Position numbers and translations under genes: made by a program. The notes beneath the pieces are model-generated. The model had not been told where the DNA came from, ran no database searches, and saw only the letters and a program-made list of their open reading frames with translations. From positions 868,001 through 932,000 of the forward strand of contig CAWEZX010000002.1 in the NCBI GenBank assembly GCA_963813555.1: a stretch of 64,000 bases of DNA, read 5' to 3'. Shown one piece after another: positions 9,506 through 18,810 of the stretch. Source of the DNA: Roseiarcus sp963813555 (GTDB lineage: Bacteria > Pseudomonadota > Alphaproteobacteria > Rhizobiales > Beijerinckiaceae). Within the stretch, counting starts at the first letter, position 1, and every line of letters starts with the position of its first letter.

Positions 9506-10849
9506 ATGCGCTACCTGCCGCTCGATCAGAGCGAACGCGAGGCGATGCTGACCCGCATCGGCGCGCCGAACATCGAAGCGCTTTTCGCCGACATTCCGGC
9601 CGACAAGCGGATTCAAGGTCTTCTCGACATGCCGCTTGCGAAGAGCGAAATGGCGGTCGAGCGGGCGATGACGGCGATCGCGAATCGCAGCCTCGCCGCG
9701 GGATCGGCGCCGTTTTTTCTCGGCGCGGGCGCCTATCGGCGGCACATTCCCGCAAGCGTCGATCACCTCATTCAGCGCTCCGAATTTCTGACCAGCTACA
9801 CGCCCTATCAGCCGGAAATCGCGCAAGGCACGCTGCAAGTCCTGTTCGAGTTCCAGACCCAGGTCGCCGCTTTGACCGGAATGGAAGTCGCAAACGCGTC
9901 GATGTACGACGGTTCGACCGCATGCGGAGAAGCGATGCTGATGGCGCGCCGCCTCACGCGCCGCAACCGGTCAGTGATTTCCGGCGGGCTGCACCCGCAA
10001 TATGTCGACGTTTGCGCGACATTGGCGCATATGGCGGGCGACCGAATCGTCCGCTTAGCCCCGGACCTCAAGGCAAGTGAGGACATTGCCGCAGCCATCG
10101 ACGATGAGACGAGTTGCGTCATCGTCCAGTCGCCCGACTTCTTCGGCAATCCGCGCGATCTGATCCCCATCGCAGCGGCGGCGCACGCGCGTGGGGCTTT
10201 GCTGATTGCAGTCTTCACCGATCCGGTCGCCCTCGGGCTCTTGCGCTCGCCGGGCGAGATGAACGCCGACATCGCGGTTGGAGAAGGGCAGGGGCTCGGC
10301 AACGCGCTTAATTTTGGCGGCCCGTATGTCGGCCTGTTCGCGACGCGCGCCAAGAACGTGCGCCAGATGCCGGGGCGTCTCGCTGGCGAGACGGTGGACG
10401 CTGCGGGGCGGCGCAGCTTCGTGCTTACGCTTTCCACTCGCGAGCAGCACATCCGCCGCGAGAAGGCGACGAGCAACATCTGCACCAACTCGGGTCTCTG
10501 CGCGCTCGCATTCTCGATCCATCTCACTCTGCTCGGCGCCGTGGGGCTCGAACGCCTGGCGAAGGTCAATCACGCCAACGCGGTTCAGCTGGCCGACCGG
10601 CTGTCAGCCATTCCGACAGTCGAGGTGATCAATGCGCATTTCTTCAATGAGTTCGTTTTGCGCACGCCGCGGCCGGCGGCCGAGCTGATCGAGGCGTTGG
10701 CCGCGCGGGGAGTGATCGGCGGCTTGCCCGTCTCGCAACTCCTACCCGGGGCCGGGCTCGACGATTGCATCGTCGTCGCCAGCACCGAGACGAATAGCGA
10801 AGACGATCGCGCGGCTTACGCGCAGGCGCTTGCCGATTGCCTGCGATAA
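9506..10849 (+). CDS. gcvPA: glycine dehydrogenase (decarboxylating) subunit 1
   Basis: This is the N-terminal half of the P protein, which decarboxylates glycine and loads the aminomethyl group on GcvH. The 447 residues begin MRYLPLDQSEREAML, a typical GcvPA head, and contain the segments FLTSYTPYQPEIAQGTLQ and NASMYDGSTACGEAM. The half carrying the PLP lysine is the next gene. Two-subunit GcvP occurs in a minority of alphaproteobacteria; many Rhizobiales have a single fused gcvP, so this is a mild taxonomic hint. Confidence 0.96.
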   Translation: MRYLPLDQSEREAMLTRIGAPNIEALFADIPADKRIQGLLDMPLAKSEMAVERAMTAIANRSLAAGSAPFFLGAGAYRRHIPASVDHLIQRSEFLTSYTPYQPEIAQGTLQVLFEFQTQVAALTGMEVANASMYDGSTACGEAMLMARRLTRRNRSVISGGLHPQYVDVCATLAHMAGDRIVRLAPDLKASEDIAAAIDDETSCVIVQSPDFFGNPRDLIPIAAAAHARGALLIAVFTDPVALGLLRSPGEMNADIAVGEGQGLGNALNFGGPYVGLFATRAKNVRQMPGRLAGETVDAAGRRSFVLTLSTREQHIRREKATSNICTNSGLCALAFSIHLTLLGAVGLERLAKVNHANAVQLADRLSAIPTVEVINAHFFNEFVLRTPRPAAELIEALAARGVIGGLPVSQLLPGAGLDDCIVVASTETNSEDDRAAYAQALADCLR

Positions 10850-10889
10850 AGCCCCAAGGATGAAGCCCTAAAAAGAGAGAGCGCTTCCC

Positions 10890-12434
10890 ATGAACATCCA
10901 AGGCCGCCCGACCCGCCCCGGAACCGCCGCCCCCCCGGCGGAGGAAACCTTTACCGGCAACCGCGGGCTCAACATGGAGGAGGCGCTGATTTTCGAAACC
11001 GGGCGCTTCGATGCGACCGGCGTCGACATCGACGAGCCGGCGCCATTCCAGTCGAGGCTGGGGCCGCACGCGCGCCAGGACGCGTTCGAATTGCCCGGCC
11101 TCACCGAGCCAGAGACGATCCGTCACTACGTGCGCTTGTCGCGCAACAATTACTCCATCGACGCCGGGCTCTATCCGTTGGGCTCCTGCACGATGAAGCA
11201 CAATCCTCGCCTCAACGAAAAAATGGCGCGCCTGCCGGGCTTCGCCGACGTCCATCCGCTGCAGCCGGTCTCGACAGCGCAAGGGGCGCTCGAAATTATC
11301 GAAGCTTTGTCCAACGCCTTGCTGACGATGACCGGCATGGACGCTATCGCGATGTCGCCGAAGGCCGGCGCGCACGGGGAACTTTGCGGCATGATGGCGA
11401 TCAAGGCGGCGATCGAGGCGCGAGGGGAGGGAGAGACGCGGCGGGTCGTGCTGGTTCCCGATTCCGCCCACGGCACGAATCCCGCGACCGCGGCGTTGAT
11501 CGGCTATTCCGTGCGGTCCATACCGGCGGGCGAGGATGGGATCGTTGGCGTCGAAGCGGTGCGGACCGCGCTCGCGCCCGATGTTGCGGCGATCATGCTG
11601 ACCAATCCCAACACCTGCGGATTGTTCGAGCGCGAGATCGTCAGCATCGCCGATGCGGTTCACGAGGCAGGAGCGCATTTCTACTGTGACGGAGCAAATT
11701 TCAACGCCATCGTCGGCAAGACGCGCCCGGGCGATCTTGGCGTCGACGCCATGCACATCAACCTGCACAAGACATTCTCGACCCCGCATGGCGGCGGCGG
11801 CCCCGGCGCGGGTCCGGTCGTGCTGTCGTCGCGGCTTGCGCCTTATGCGCCGGTTCCGTTCGTTAAGCGCGAAGGCGGCGCGCTTCGGTTGGTCGAGCAC
11901 GCGGAAGGTCGCGCATCGTTCGGGCGCATGTGCGCCTTCCACGGGCAGATGGGGATGTTCGTGCGCGCGCTCAGTTTCATTCTGTCTCACGGCGCCGACG
12001 GGCTCAAGCAGGCGTCGGAAGACGCGGTGCTGTCCGCTAACTACATTCGCGCCTCTCTTAACGACGTCATGAGCGCGCCCTTCGGCGATCGGCCGTGCAT
12101 GCACGAGGCTTTGTTCGACGACCGCTGGCTGAAGGACACCGGGCTCACGACGCTCGACTTCGCCAAGGCGATGATCGACGAGGGCTATCACCCGATGACG
12201 GTCTATTTTCCGCTCATCGTGCACGGGGCGATGCTGATCGAGCCGACGAAATCCGAATCCAAGGCGAGCCTCGACCTGTTCATCATGACATTACGGGATC
12301 TCGCCATGGCGGCGAAAGCGGAGAAGCGCGAACGGTTCCAGTCGGCGCCGGTCCATGCGCCGCGCCGACGGCTCGACGAGACCCGCGCCGCCCGACAACC
12401 GGTGCTGCGCTGGACAAGGTCTCAGCCGGCCTGA
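10890..12434 (+). CDS. gcvPB: glycine dehydrogenase (decarboxylating) subunit 2
   Basis: This is the catalytic half of the split P protein, 514 residues. The PLP-binding lysine is Lys294 in NLHKTFSTPHGGGGPG, with PDSAHGTNPA upstream. It pairs with GcvPA (stop 10849) across a 40-bp gap with GAGAGAG just before the ATG. A Pro/Arg-rich tail of about 30 residues at the C-terminus (RRRLDETRAARQP) is normal for alphaproteobacterial versions. It is the last gene of the riboswitch-controlled operon. Confidence 0.96.
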   Translation: MNIQGRPTRPGTAAPPAEETFTGNRGLNMEEALIFETGRFDATGVDIDEPAPFQSRLGPHARQDAFELPGLTEPETIRHYVRLSRNNYSIDAGLYPLGSCTMKHNPRLNEKMARLPGFADVHPLQPVSTAQGALEIIEALSNALLTMTGMDAIAMSPKAGAHGELCGMMAIKAAIEARGEGETRRVVLVPDSAHGTNPATAALIGYSVRSIPAGEDGIVGVEAVRTALAPDVAAIMLTNPNTCGLFEREIVSIADAVHEAGAHFYCDGANFNAIVGKTRPGDLGVDAMHINLHKTFSTPHGGGGPGAGPVVLSSRLAPYAPVPFVKREGGALRLVEHAEGRASFGRMCAFHGQMGMFVRALSFILSHGADGLKQASEDAVLSANYIRASLNDVMSAPFGDRPCMHEALFDDRWLKDTGLTTLDFAKAMIDEGYHPMTVYFPLIVHGAMLIEPTKSESKASLDLFIMTLRDLAMAAKAEKRERFQSAPVHAPRRRLDETRAARQPVLRWTRSQPA

Positions 12435-12532
12435 CGCCTTGAGAGGCGACGCTCTCTCTTCCTATGACGCCGATATGACTCTAGACTGCGGCGGTCGATC
12501 CGCGCCCGCTCGCGCCAGAGGACTGCGCCGCC

Positions 12533-13280
12533 ATGTTAACCGGTCTGATCCGTTTCGCTGTCGCGAGCTTTCTTGCCTTTGGGGCCGCAGTCGCGCCTCA
12601 TGCGAGCTTCGCTCAGCAAGCCCCGGCGACACCGCCAACCGCCCCGGCTCCGGCCCCCCCATCGGCCGCGCCCGCAGTTCCGCCAACGGCTCAAGCCCCA
12701 GCGGCTTCGTCACCCGCCCCCGCGAAGCCGGCCGAGGCGCCTTCGGCGACAAATCCTGCCCCCGCCATTCCGGAGGGCGCCAAGCCCGCTCAGGGGGCGG
12801 CGCCATCGGATGAAGTCGACCGGCGAAACGGTCACTCTCTCGGCGCGGCCGTTCGCCTATATCGAAGGCAAGGCCGAAAAGGACGAAATCTATACCGCAA
12901 TTCTCGGTTCGCTCGGCCTCGTCAAGCTCGACATGGACAAGGCGAACTTGGCGCCCGCCGGCCGGCCGCTCGCTGTTTTCGTGGAATCCGACGATACCGG
13001 CTTCAAATATCACGCGGGGTATCCACTGGCGGCGGCCCCCGAAGGCAAATCGAGTCTCTCCGACACGGTCAAGATCGGACAAACGCCAAGCGGCAAAGCG
13101 ATGCGCTTTGAGCATGACGGCGCCTACGGCGATATCGACGCGACCTATGACGCCATTACGGCCTATCTCGACGAGAAGGGAATCGATGCGCAGGATACCT
13201 TCGTCGAAGAATATGCGAACGACGTGAAGGATCCGGACGATCCGACGCTGCAAGTGAATATCTACGTATTGCTAAAATGA
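12533..13280 (+). CDS. exported protein with Pro/Ala linker and GyrI-like domain, frameshifted
   Basis: The first frame gives a signal peptide (MLTGLIRFAVASFLAFGAAV.. to SFAQQ) and about 70 residues of Pro/Ala-rich linker. The second frame, entered near 12813, gives a GyrI-like/effector-binding domain (DDTGFKYHAGYPLAAAPEGK, GAYGDIDATYDAITAYLDEK, FVEEYANDV). Removing one A from GAAGTC at 12812-12817 gives DESTGETVTL and one continuous 248-residue frame. GyrI-like domains usually bind small molecules; an exported one probably works in the periplasm, ligand unknown. The shift is probably a sequencing artefact (see findings). Confidence 0.75.
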
Positions 13281-13329
13281 GCCGCGCCGCTTGAGCCAAC
13301 GAGCGTGGGCGGCGGCGCGGCCGCGACCT

Positions 13330-15144
13330 CTACTGCGCCGCCTCAGCCGCCGCCGTCAGCGCGGCTGCGCCGGTCTCGAATTGGAGCCGCGCCAACCGGG
13401 CGTAAAGGCCGTTCGCCGCCATCAGCGAGGCGTGAGCTCCCTCTTCGACCAGTCGCCCCGCCTCAATGACGAGGATGCGATCAGCGTTGACGATCGTCGC
13501 CAGCCGGTGAGCGATCACGAGGGTCGATCGGCCCTTCATCAGCGTTTCAAGCGCGCCCTGGACCAGGGTTTCGCTCTCGGCGTCGAGGGCTGAGGTCGCC
13601 TCGTCCAACAATAGCGCCGGCGCGTTTTTGAGGATGGCGCGGGCGATAGCGATGCGCTGGCGCTCGCCGCCCGACAGCGTGACGCCGCGCTCGCCCAGGA
13701 GCGTATCATAGCTTTGCGGCATGGCGGAGATGAAGCCGTCCGCGGCCGCCTGCCTGGCCGCGGCGGCGACCGCCTCGCGGGTCGCCCCAGGCGCGCCATA
13801 GGCGATGTTGTCGGCGACGCTGGCGCCGAAGATGAAGGCGTCCTGCGGCACGAGCGCGATCTCGGCGCGCAAGCCGGCGGGATCGAGCCGCAAGATGTCG
13901 ACCCCATCCAGCGTGACCGCGCCGCTCGCGGGGTCGTAGAACCTGAGCGCGAGCTGGAACAAGGTCGATTTGCCCGCGCCCGATGGGCCGACGATGGCGA
14001 CGACCTCGCCCGGCGCAACGCGGAAACTTACGTCGCGCAATACGGAATCGTCTTCACGCCCGGGATAAGCGAAGCAGACATTGTGGAACGCGAGTTCGCC
14101 GCGGACGGGCTGCGCGAGCTTGCTCGGCTGAGCGGGCGCGACGATGCGCGGCTTGACCGCCATGATCTCGCCGATGCGCCCGGCGGCGCCCGCCGCTTGC
14201 GAGACCTCGTTCCACACTTCCGACAGTTGCCCGAGCGCGCCAGCCCCGAATACGGCAAAAAGCACGAACTGCGACAACGCGCCCCCGGTCATCCGATGGG
14301 CGATGACCTCCAGCGCGCCGAGCCAAAGCACGACGACGACGCTGCCGAATGCGAGGAACAGCGCAGCGGCGGTGACGAACGCGCGCGCTTGGGCCATCGC
14401 TCGCGCCGCCTCATACGCGCCGAAGGCGGCCTCGCGATAGCGGGCTGCGGCGAATCGCTCCGCCAGGAATGACTGCATGACGCGCACCGCCGACAGGCTT
14501 TCGGCGGCGAAGGCGGTCGCGTCTGCGAGCCTGTCCTGGGCGCGGCGGGAACGCTGACGCACCGAACGTCCGGCCGCGTAGAGCGGCAGGACAATGACGG
14601 GAATCGCCGCCAGCACGAAGGCCGACAGTTTCGGGCTGGTCACCACCATCATCGTGATCGCGCCGACGAACAGGAACAGATTGCGCAGCGCCAGCGACGC
14701 CGAGGAGCCGAATGTCGCCTTGAGCTGCGTCGTGTCGGCGGAGAGGCGAGAAGCGATGTCGCCGGTTTTCTCCGAGTCGAAGAAGCTTGGATCGAGCTGG
14801 GTCAGATGGGTGAAGAGATCGGCGCGAAGATTGGCGACCACGCTCTCGCCCAGCGTCATCACCAGGTAGTATCGCGCGCCGGACGCGAGCGCGAGCACCG
14901 CAACGACGCCGATCATGGCCAGAAAATAAGCGCGGATGAGGCCTGCGTTGGCGTCAGAAAATCCAAAGTCGATCATCCGCCGAACCGCGATTGGCACGAC
15001 CAGTGTCGCGGCTGAGGCGATGGTCAGCGCAATCACCGCGAGCACAATTTGCGCACGATGGGCGAGGGCGTAAGGCGCAAGCGGCTTCAAGGCGCCAAGC
15101 GAGACGCGAGACCTCTTGCTGCCGGCGTCGGCGGCGGATGACAT
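13330..15144 (-). CDS. ABC exporter, fused membrane and ATPase domains
   Basis: The 604-residue protein has an N-terminal six-helix ABC exporter membrane domain (about residues 30-320, including the DPSFFDSEKTGDIASRLSAD loop) and a C-terminal ATPase. The ATPase has Walker A GPSGAGKST, signature LSGGERQR, Walker B LLLDEATSAL and the H-loop AHRLAT. This is the half-transporter layout of the MsbA/multidrug/lipid exporter group, working as a homodimer in the inner membrane; the substrate cannot be assigned. I chose the ATG at 15144 because upstream residues look non-coding. It is divergent from rpmE. Confidence 0.9.
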   Translation of the reverse strand: MSSAADAGSKRSRVSLGALKPLAPYALAHRAQIVLAVIALTIASAATLVVPIAVRRMIDFGFSDANAGLIRAYFLAMIGVVAVLALASGARYYLVMTLGESVVANLRADLFTHLTQLDPSFFDSEKTGDIASRLSADTTQLKATFGSSASLALRNLFLFVGAITMMVVTSPKLSAFVLAAIPVIVLPLYAAGRSVRQRSRRAQDRLADATAFAAESLSAVRVMQSFLAERFAAARYREAAFGAYEAARAMAQARAFVTAAALFLAFGSVVVVLWLGALEVIAHRMTGGALSQFVLFAVFGAGALGQLSEVWNEVSQAAGAAGRIGEIMAVKPRIVAPAQPSKLAQPVRGELAFHNVCFAYPGREDDSVLRDVSFRVAPGEVVAIVGPSGAGKSTLFQLALRFYDPASGAVTLDGVDILRLDPAGLRAEIALVPQDAFIFGASVADNIAYGAPGATREAVAAAARQAAADGFISAMPQSYDTLLGERGVTLSGGERQRIAIARAILKNAPALLLDEATSALDAESETLVQGALETLMKGRSTLVIAHRLATIVNADRILVIEAGRLVEEGAHASLMAANGLYARLARLQFETGAAALTAAAEAAQ

Positions 15145-15283
15145 TGTGCGATCGGCTCCCAGGCAATTGGCGGCTTTACGGACCCCTTTTTCGCCTAAAT
15201 CAAGGCGGTCGAGATCGCCAGGGCCTGCCAACGTGGGATCGGCTTGCGCCGACGGGCCGCTCGCGTTATAGGAGCGTCGATCG

Positions 15284-15314
15284 AAAGAGCCGCCGGACCT
15301 CCGGACGGCTCTTT
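15284..15314 (+). promoter_or_regulatory. strong leader hairpin upstream of rpmE
   Basis: AAAGAGCCGCCGGA (15284-15297) pairs with TCCGGACGGCTCTTT (15300-15314), one unpaired base apart from perfect, ending 25 bases before the rpmE start codon. Ribosomal protein genes often carry such leaders for autogenous control, and L31 leaders are described in other phyla. Whether this one binds L31 is inference; it could also be a terminator for a short transcript. Confidence 0.5.
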
Positions 15315-15339
15315 GCTTGTTTGGCCAGAGACCTCGACG

Positions 15340-15573
15340 ATGAAGTCCGACATTCACCCGAAGTACCACATGATCAAGGTCGTCATGACCAATGGCGTCG
15401 AGTTCATGACCCGCTCGACTTATGGCGAAGAGGGCGCGACGCTGAACTTGGACATCGATCCGAACACCCATCCGGCCTGGACCGGGGGATCGCAGCAGCT
15501 TCTCGATCGCGGCGGCCGATTGTCGCGCTTCAACACCCGCTTCGGCGGTCTTGGCATCGGCGGCAAGAAGTAG
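15340..15573 (+). CDS. rpmE: 50S ribosomal protein L31
   Basis: The protein has 77 residues, MKSDIHPKYHMIKVV then TRSTYGEEGATLNLDIDPNTHPAWTGG (in pieces), which matches bacterial L31. It has no cysteines, so it is the zinc-independent (C-minus) form. The ATG at 15340 is preferred to the in-frame start at 15244, whose extra residues fall in the leader hairpin. It is divergent from the ABC exporter gene. Confidence 0.96.
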   Translation: MKSDIHPKYHMIKVVMTNGVEFMTRSTYGEEGATLNLDIDPNTHPAWTGGSQQLLDRGGRLSRFNTRFGGLGIGGKK

Positions 15574-15579
15574 CGCGGC

Positions 15580-15620
15580 TCCTCTCTCCAACGGGAGAGG
15601 GCCGGGGTGAGGGGACTGTG
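15580..15620. repeat. REP-like palindromic unit
   Basis: CTCTCTCCAACGGGAGAG followed by GGCCGGGGTGAGGGG lies a few bases after the rpmE stop codon. The stem CTCTCC..GGAGAG plus a G-rich flank is a widespread intergenic palindrome type in proteobacteria and may also help end the rpmE transcript. Confidence 0.55.
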
Positions 15621-15883
15621 CTCAGCGAAAGGGCAAGCGCATTTCCGCATAAATTCGCCCCCGGACCGAATCGAGACCGTCGCGGACTTCCGAGTTCGTA
15701 AAGCTGACGACGCCTACTCCGACGCGCTCGAGAACCTCTGTTCTTCCGGCGTCGTAGTCTGAAAACCATTCGTGCTGTTTGCCGTCTCAGCGAGATTCTC
15801 CGAATTCACCGTTCGAGTTTCATTGGGCGCGCGCATCTCGTCGCTGCCGAAGATCTTCGCGGTTTCTTCGGTTGCCGGTGCGT

Positions 15884-16544
15884 TCAGGCCGGCTGCTTGA
15901 CGATGCGGATATAGGGCTTCGGCGAGCGCCAGCCTTCGGGGAACAATTTCTTGGCGTCGTCGTCGTTGACCGAGCCAGAAATGATGACGTTGTCGCCGTG
16001 CTTCCAGTTCACGGGCGTCGAGATCTTGTGCTTCGCCGTCAATTGCATCGAGTTCGAGCACCCGCAGGATCTCGTCGAAGTTGCGTCCGGTGCTCATCGG
16101 ATAGGTCAGCGTGAGTTTGACCCTCTTGTCGGGGCCGATGACGAACACAGAACGCACGGTCTGGTTGGTCGCCGCCGTCCGGCCCTCCGAACTGCCCGGC
16201 TCCTCGGCCGGCAGCATGTTGTAAAGCTTGGAGACCTTCAGGTCGCTGTCGGCGATGAACGGGTAGTTCACCTTCGCCCCTTGAGTCTCCTCGATGTCGG
16301 CAAGCCAACGCGCATGGGACTCGCTCGGGTCAACGCTCAAACCGATGAGCTTGGCGTTGCGCTTGGTGAACTCGGGCTCGATCTTGGCCATGTAGCCGAG
16401 TTCAGTGGTGCAGACTGGGGTGAAGTCCTTGGGATGTGAAAACAGGATCGCCCACTTGTCGCCGATCCAGTCGTGAAAATTGATCTTGCCCTGCGTGGTC
16501 TGAGCGGTGAAGTCGGGAGCGGTGTCATTGAGGCGAAGGCTCAT
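15884..16544 (-). CDS. 1-Cys peroxiredoxin (Prx6/AhpC-TSA family), frameshifted
   Basis: This enzyme reduces hydrogen peroxide and organic hydroperoxides through Cys45 in FTPVCTTEL. The frame from 16544 (GGGAGGAATCC before the ATG) is perfect to about 16055. The remaining family sequence (QLTAKHK, TPVNWKHGDNVII, KKLFPEGWRSPKPYIRIVKQ) continues in the next frame to TGA at 15884. Removing one A from GAACTC (plus-strand GAGTTC at 16050-16055) gives VLDSMQLTAKHK and a 219-residue protein, the normal length. The broken version would end in an unrelated tail at 15714. Probably intact in the organism. Confidence 0.88.
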
Positions 16545-16764
16545 GGATTCCTCCCGCGAACTTATTTCGATCTGGGAAGAGCCTATGTGGGCGCCTCCGA
16601 GGCGGCTTCGCCTAGCATGCCCGATAGACACGCACAATGCGCCCGTTAACATAGTTCCCGCGCGGTCGGTCGGACGATTTAGTCGCGCGGGACGCTCCCC
16701 GGCTCGAAACCTCGAGCTGTTCCGACATTGGCCTTCCGCACCGCACGATTTATGATCGCGTCCC

Positions 16765-17971
16765 ATGACTGAAGCCGAGATCGCCAAGCTTGCGACCTGG
16801 ATCGCGAAAGCGGGGCTTGAGGGACGGGCCGAGACCGCGCTGGTCGAGGGCTTTTGCAGCCGCGCTGTCGCGAGCGGACTGCCGCTCGCTCGCGCAATGA
16901 CCCTTATCGACACGCTTCACCCCATTCACGAGGGGCGGGCGTTTCGCTGGGACAAAGAAAAGCCGGACGTGACGCTGACTGAATACGGGCGAACCGCCGA
17001 GGGGGAGGCGGCCGAACGGTGGCGGACAAGCCCTCTTTACCGGCTCTTGACCAGCGGCGAATCGGTGTTGCGCGTTCGCCTGACCGCGGAGGCCGAAGCT
17101 GAGTTTCCTTCCTTCGCGGAGTTTCGTGAAGCGAAGTTCACAGACTATGTCGCGATCATCAACCGCTTCGGCGAGGACGGCGTGATCGGCGAGATGGATT
17201 GCGTATATTCCTATTGGACGACAGATCGAGCCGAAGGTTTTTCCGATGAGGAGGTCGGGGCGCTGAAGCGGCTCACCCCGTTCCTGGGGCTCGCGATCAA
17301 AGCCGCCTCTCTCGCTCGCATCGCCGAGACGCTGGTCGAAACCTATCTCGGACGCGACGCCGGCCGGCGGGTGCTCCGAGGCCGCATCGAGCGGGGAGTC
17401 GCGGACCGGATCAAGACTGTGCTGTGGTTCAGCGATTTGCGCAACTATACCCGCATCTCCGAGACCTCTCCGCCAGAGGAGATCATTCCGCTGCTCAACG
17501 ACTACGCTGAGGCTATCGTTTCGTCGATCCACCAGCACGCCGGCGACGTCTTGAAGCTGATCGGCGACGGCGTGCTCGCCATATTCCCCGCCGAGGAGCG
17601 AGGTCGCGCGTGCGCGGCGGCGCTCGACGCCGCCGGGGCGGCGCGGGAGGCGGTGGCGGCCTTGAATACGCGCCGGTTCGAGAAGGGCCTGCCGGCGACC
17701 GAAATGTATCTTGGGCTCCACCTCGGCGAGGTCTTCTACGGCAACATCGGCAGCAAAGAGCGTCTCGATTTCACCGTCGTCGGACCGGCGGTCAACGAGG
17801 TGAGCCGCATCGCAGCGATGTGCCGGTCAGTGGATCAGCCGATCCTCCTATCAGCGGCGTTCGCGGAATCCTGCGCCGAACGAGACGCGCACGTTCGCTT
17901 CCGTCGGGCGCTTCGCTTTGCGCGGCGTCGGCAAGCCGCAGGAGCTGTTCACGCTCGACTTGCTCGCTTGA
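16765..17971 (+). CDS. class III adenylate/guanylate cyclase, frameshifted near the end
   Basis: The N-terminal ~200 residues resemble the regulatory part found in alphaproteobacterial cyclases. The catalytic domain follows: TVLWFSDLRNYTRISE (first metal aspartate), VLKLIGDGVLAIFP (second metal aspartate), GLHLGEVFYGNIGS and DFTVVGPAVNEVSRI. After SCAE the frame slips at 17877-17881. The expected C-terminus ETRTFASVGRFALRGVG.. to TLDLLA continues in the next frame to TGA at 17971. Removing one A from CGAACGAG restores ADETRTF. It would make cAMP or cGMP in the cytoplasm. It precedes an ABC pair on the same strand. Confidence 0.85.
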
Positions 17972-18045
17972 CCTTGCCTCCAGCCGGCCGAAGATGAGCG
18001 TTTTTCGACGTGCGGCCGATCGGACTGTCTGATACCAGCGCTGAA

Positions 18046-18810
18046 ATGATCCCTCCTTCGCCGCCGCCCGCGGTCCTTAAGGTCGAGCGCCTGGAAAAGT
18101 CGTTCGGCGACGTCCGGGCCGTGGACGGCGTCAGCTTTCATGTCGCGCCGGGCGAAATCGTCGGCCTGGTCGGACCGAACGGGGCCGGCAAGACGACGAC
18201 GATCAATATGATCTTGGGGGTTCTCGAGCCGAGCAGCGGCCGGATTGAGATCGAGGGCGTCGACCTCGCCGCCGAGCGCAGCAAGGCTTTGTCCTGCACC
18301 AACTTCGCCGCCGTTTACGCGCCGCTGCCCGGCAATCTCACCGTCGAGCAAAACCTGCGCGTGTTCGGCATGCTCTATGCCGTCCGAGATCTCTCGGCGC
18401 GAATCGAGAAGCTGCTTGCTGTCTATGATCTCCTGCGTTACCGGCGGACCAAAGCGGGCGTTCTGTCGTCCGGCGAGCAGACGCGCCTTTCTCTCGCCAA
18501 GGCGATGCTCAATCTCCCGCGCCTCTTGTTGCTCGATGAGCCCACCGCCTCCATTGACCCCTCGAACGCGCGCGATATTCGCGCCGGCATCGCCAAATTC
18601 GTCGACAACGGGCTCTGCGGGGTGTTGTGGACGAGCCACAATATGTACGAGGTTCAGGCGGTGTGCGATCGCGTGCTGTTCCTGTCACACGGGCGGATCG
18701 TGCTCGAGGGCGACCCGAAGACGCTGCCCACGGAACACGGGGCGGAGAGTCTCGACGATTTGTTCGTCAACGTCGCGCAAGAGGCGCTGCACAACGGGAG
18801 CAGGCGATGA
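18046..18810 (+). CDS. ABC transporter ATP-binding protein (ABC-2 type)
   Basis: The 254-residue ATPase has Walker A GPNGAGKTTT, Q-loop region YAPLPGNLTV, signature LSSGEQTRLSLAKA and Walker B LLLLDEPTA. Its stop codon overlaps the start of the permease gene (ATGA), so the two form an export or lipid/polysaccharide-type ABC-2 transporter. The start at 18046 is chosen over 18010 because family similarity begins just after it. Substrate unknown. Confidence 0.9.
   Translation: MIPPSPPPAVLKVERLEKSFGDVRAVDGVSFHVAPGEIVGLVGPNGAGKTTTINMILGVLEPSSGRIEIEGVDLAAERSKALSCTNFAAVYAPLPGNLTVEQNLRVFGMLYAVRDLSARIEKLLAVYDLLRYRRTKAGVLSSGEQTRLSLAKAMLNLPRLLLLDEPTASIDPSNARDIRAGIAKFVDNGLCGVLWTSHNMYEVQAVCDRVLFLSHGRIVLEGDPKTLPTEHGAESLDDLFVNVAQEALHNGSRR

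Noticed and set aside
10644..12224. A 526-codon minus-strand frame
   Set aside because: It lies opposite gcvPB, which is unmistakable; composition is that of a shadow frame.
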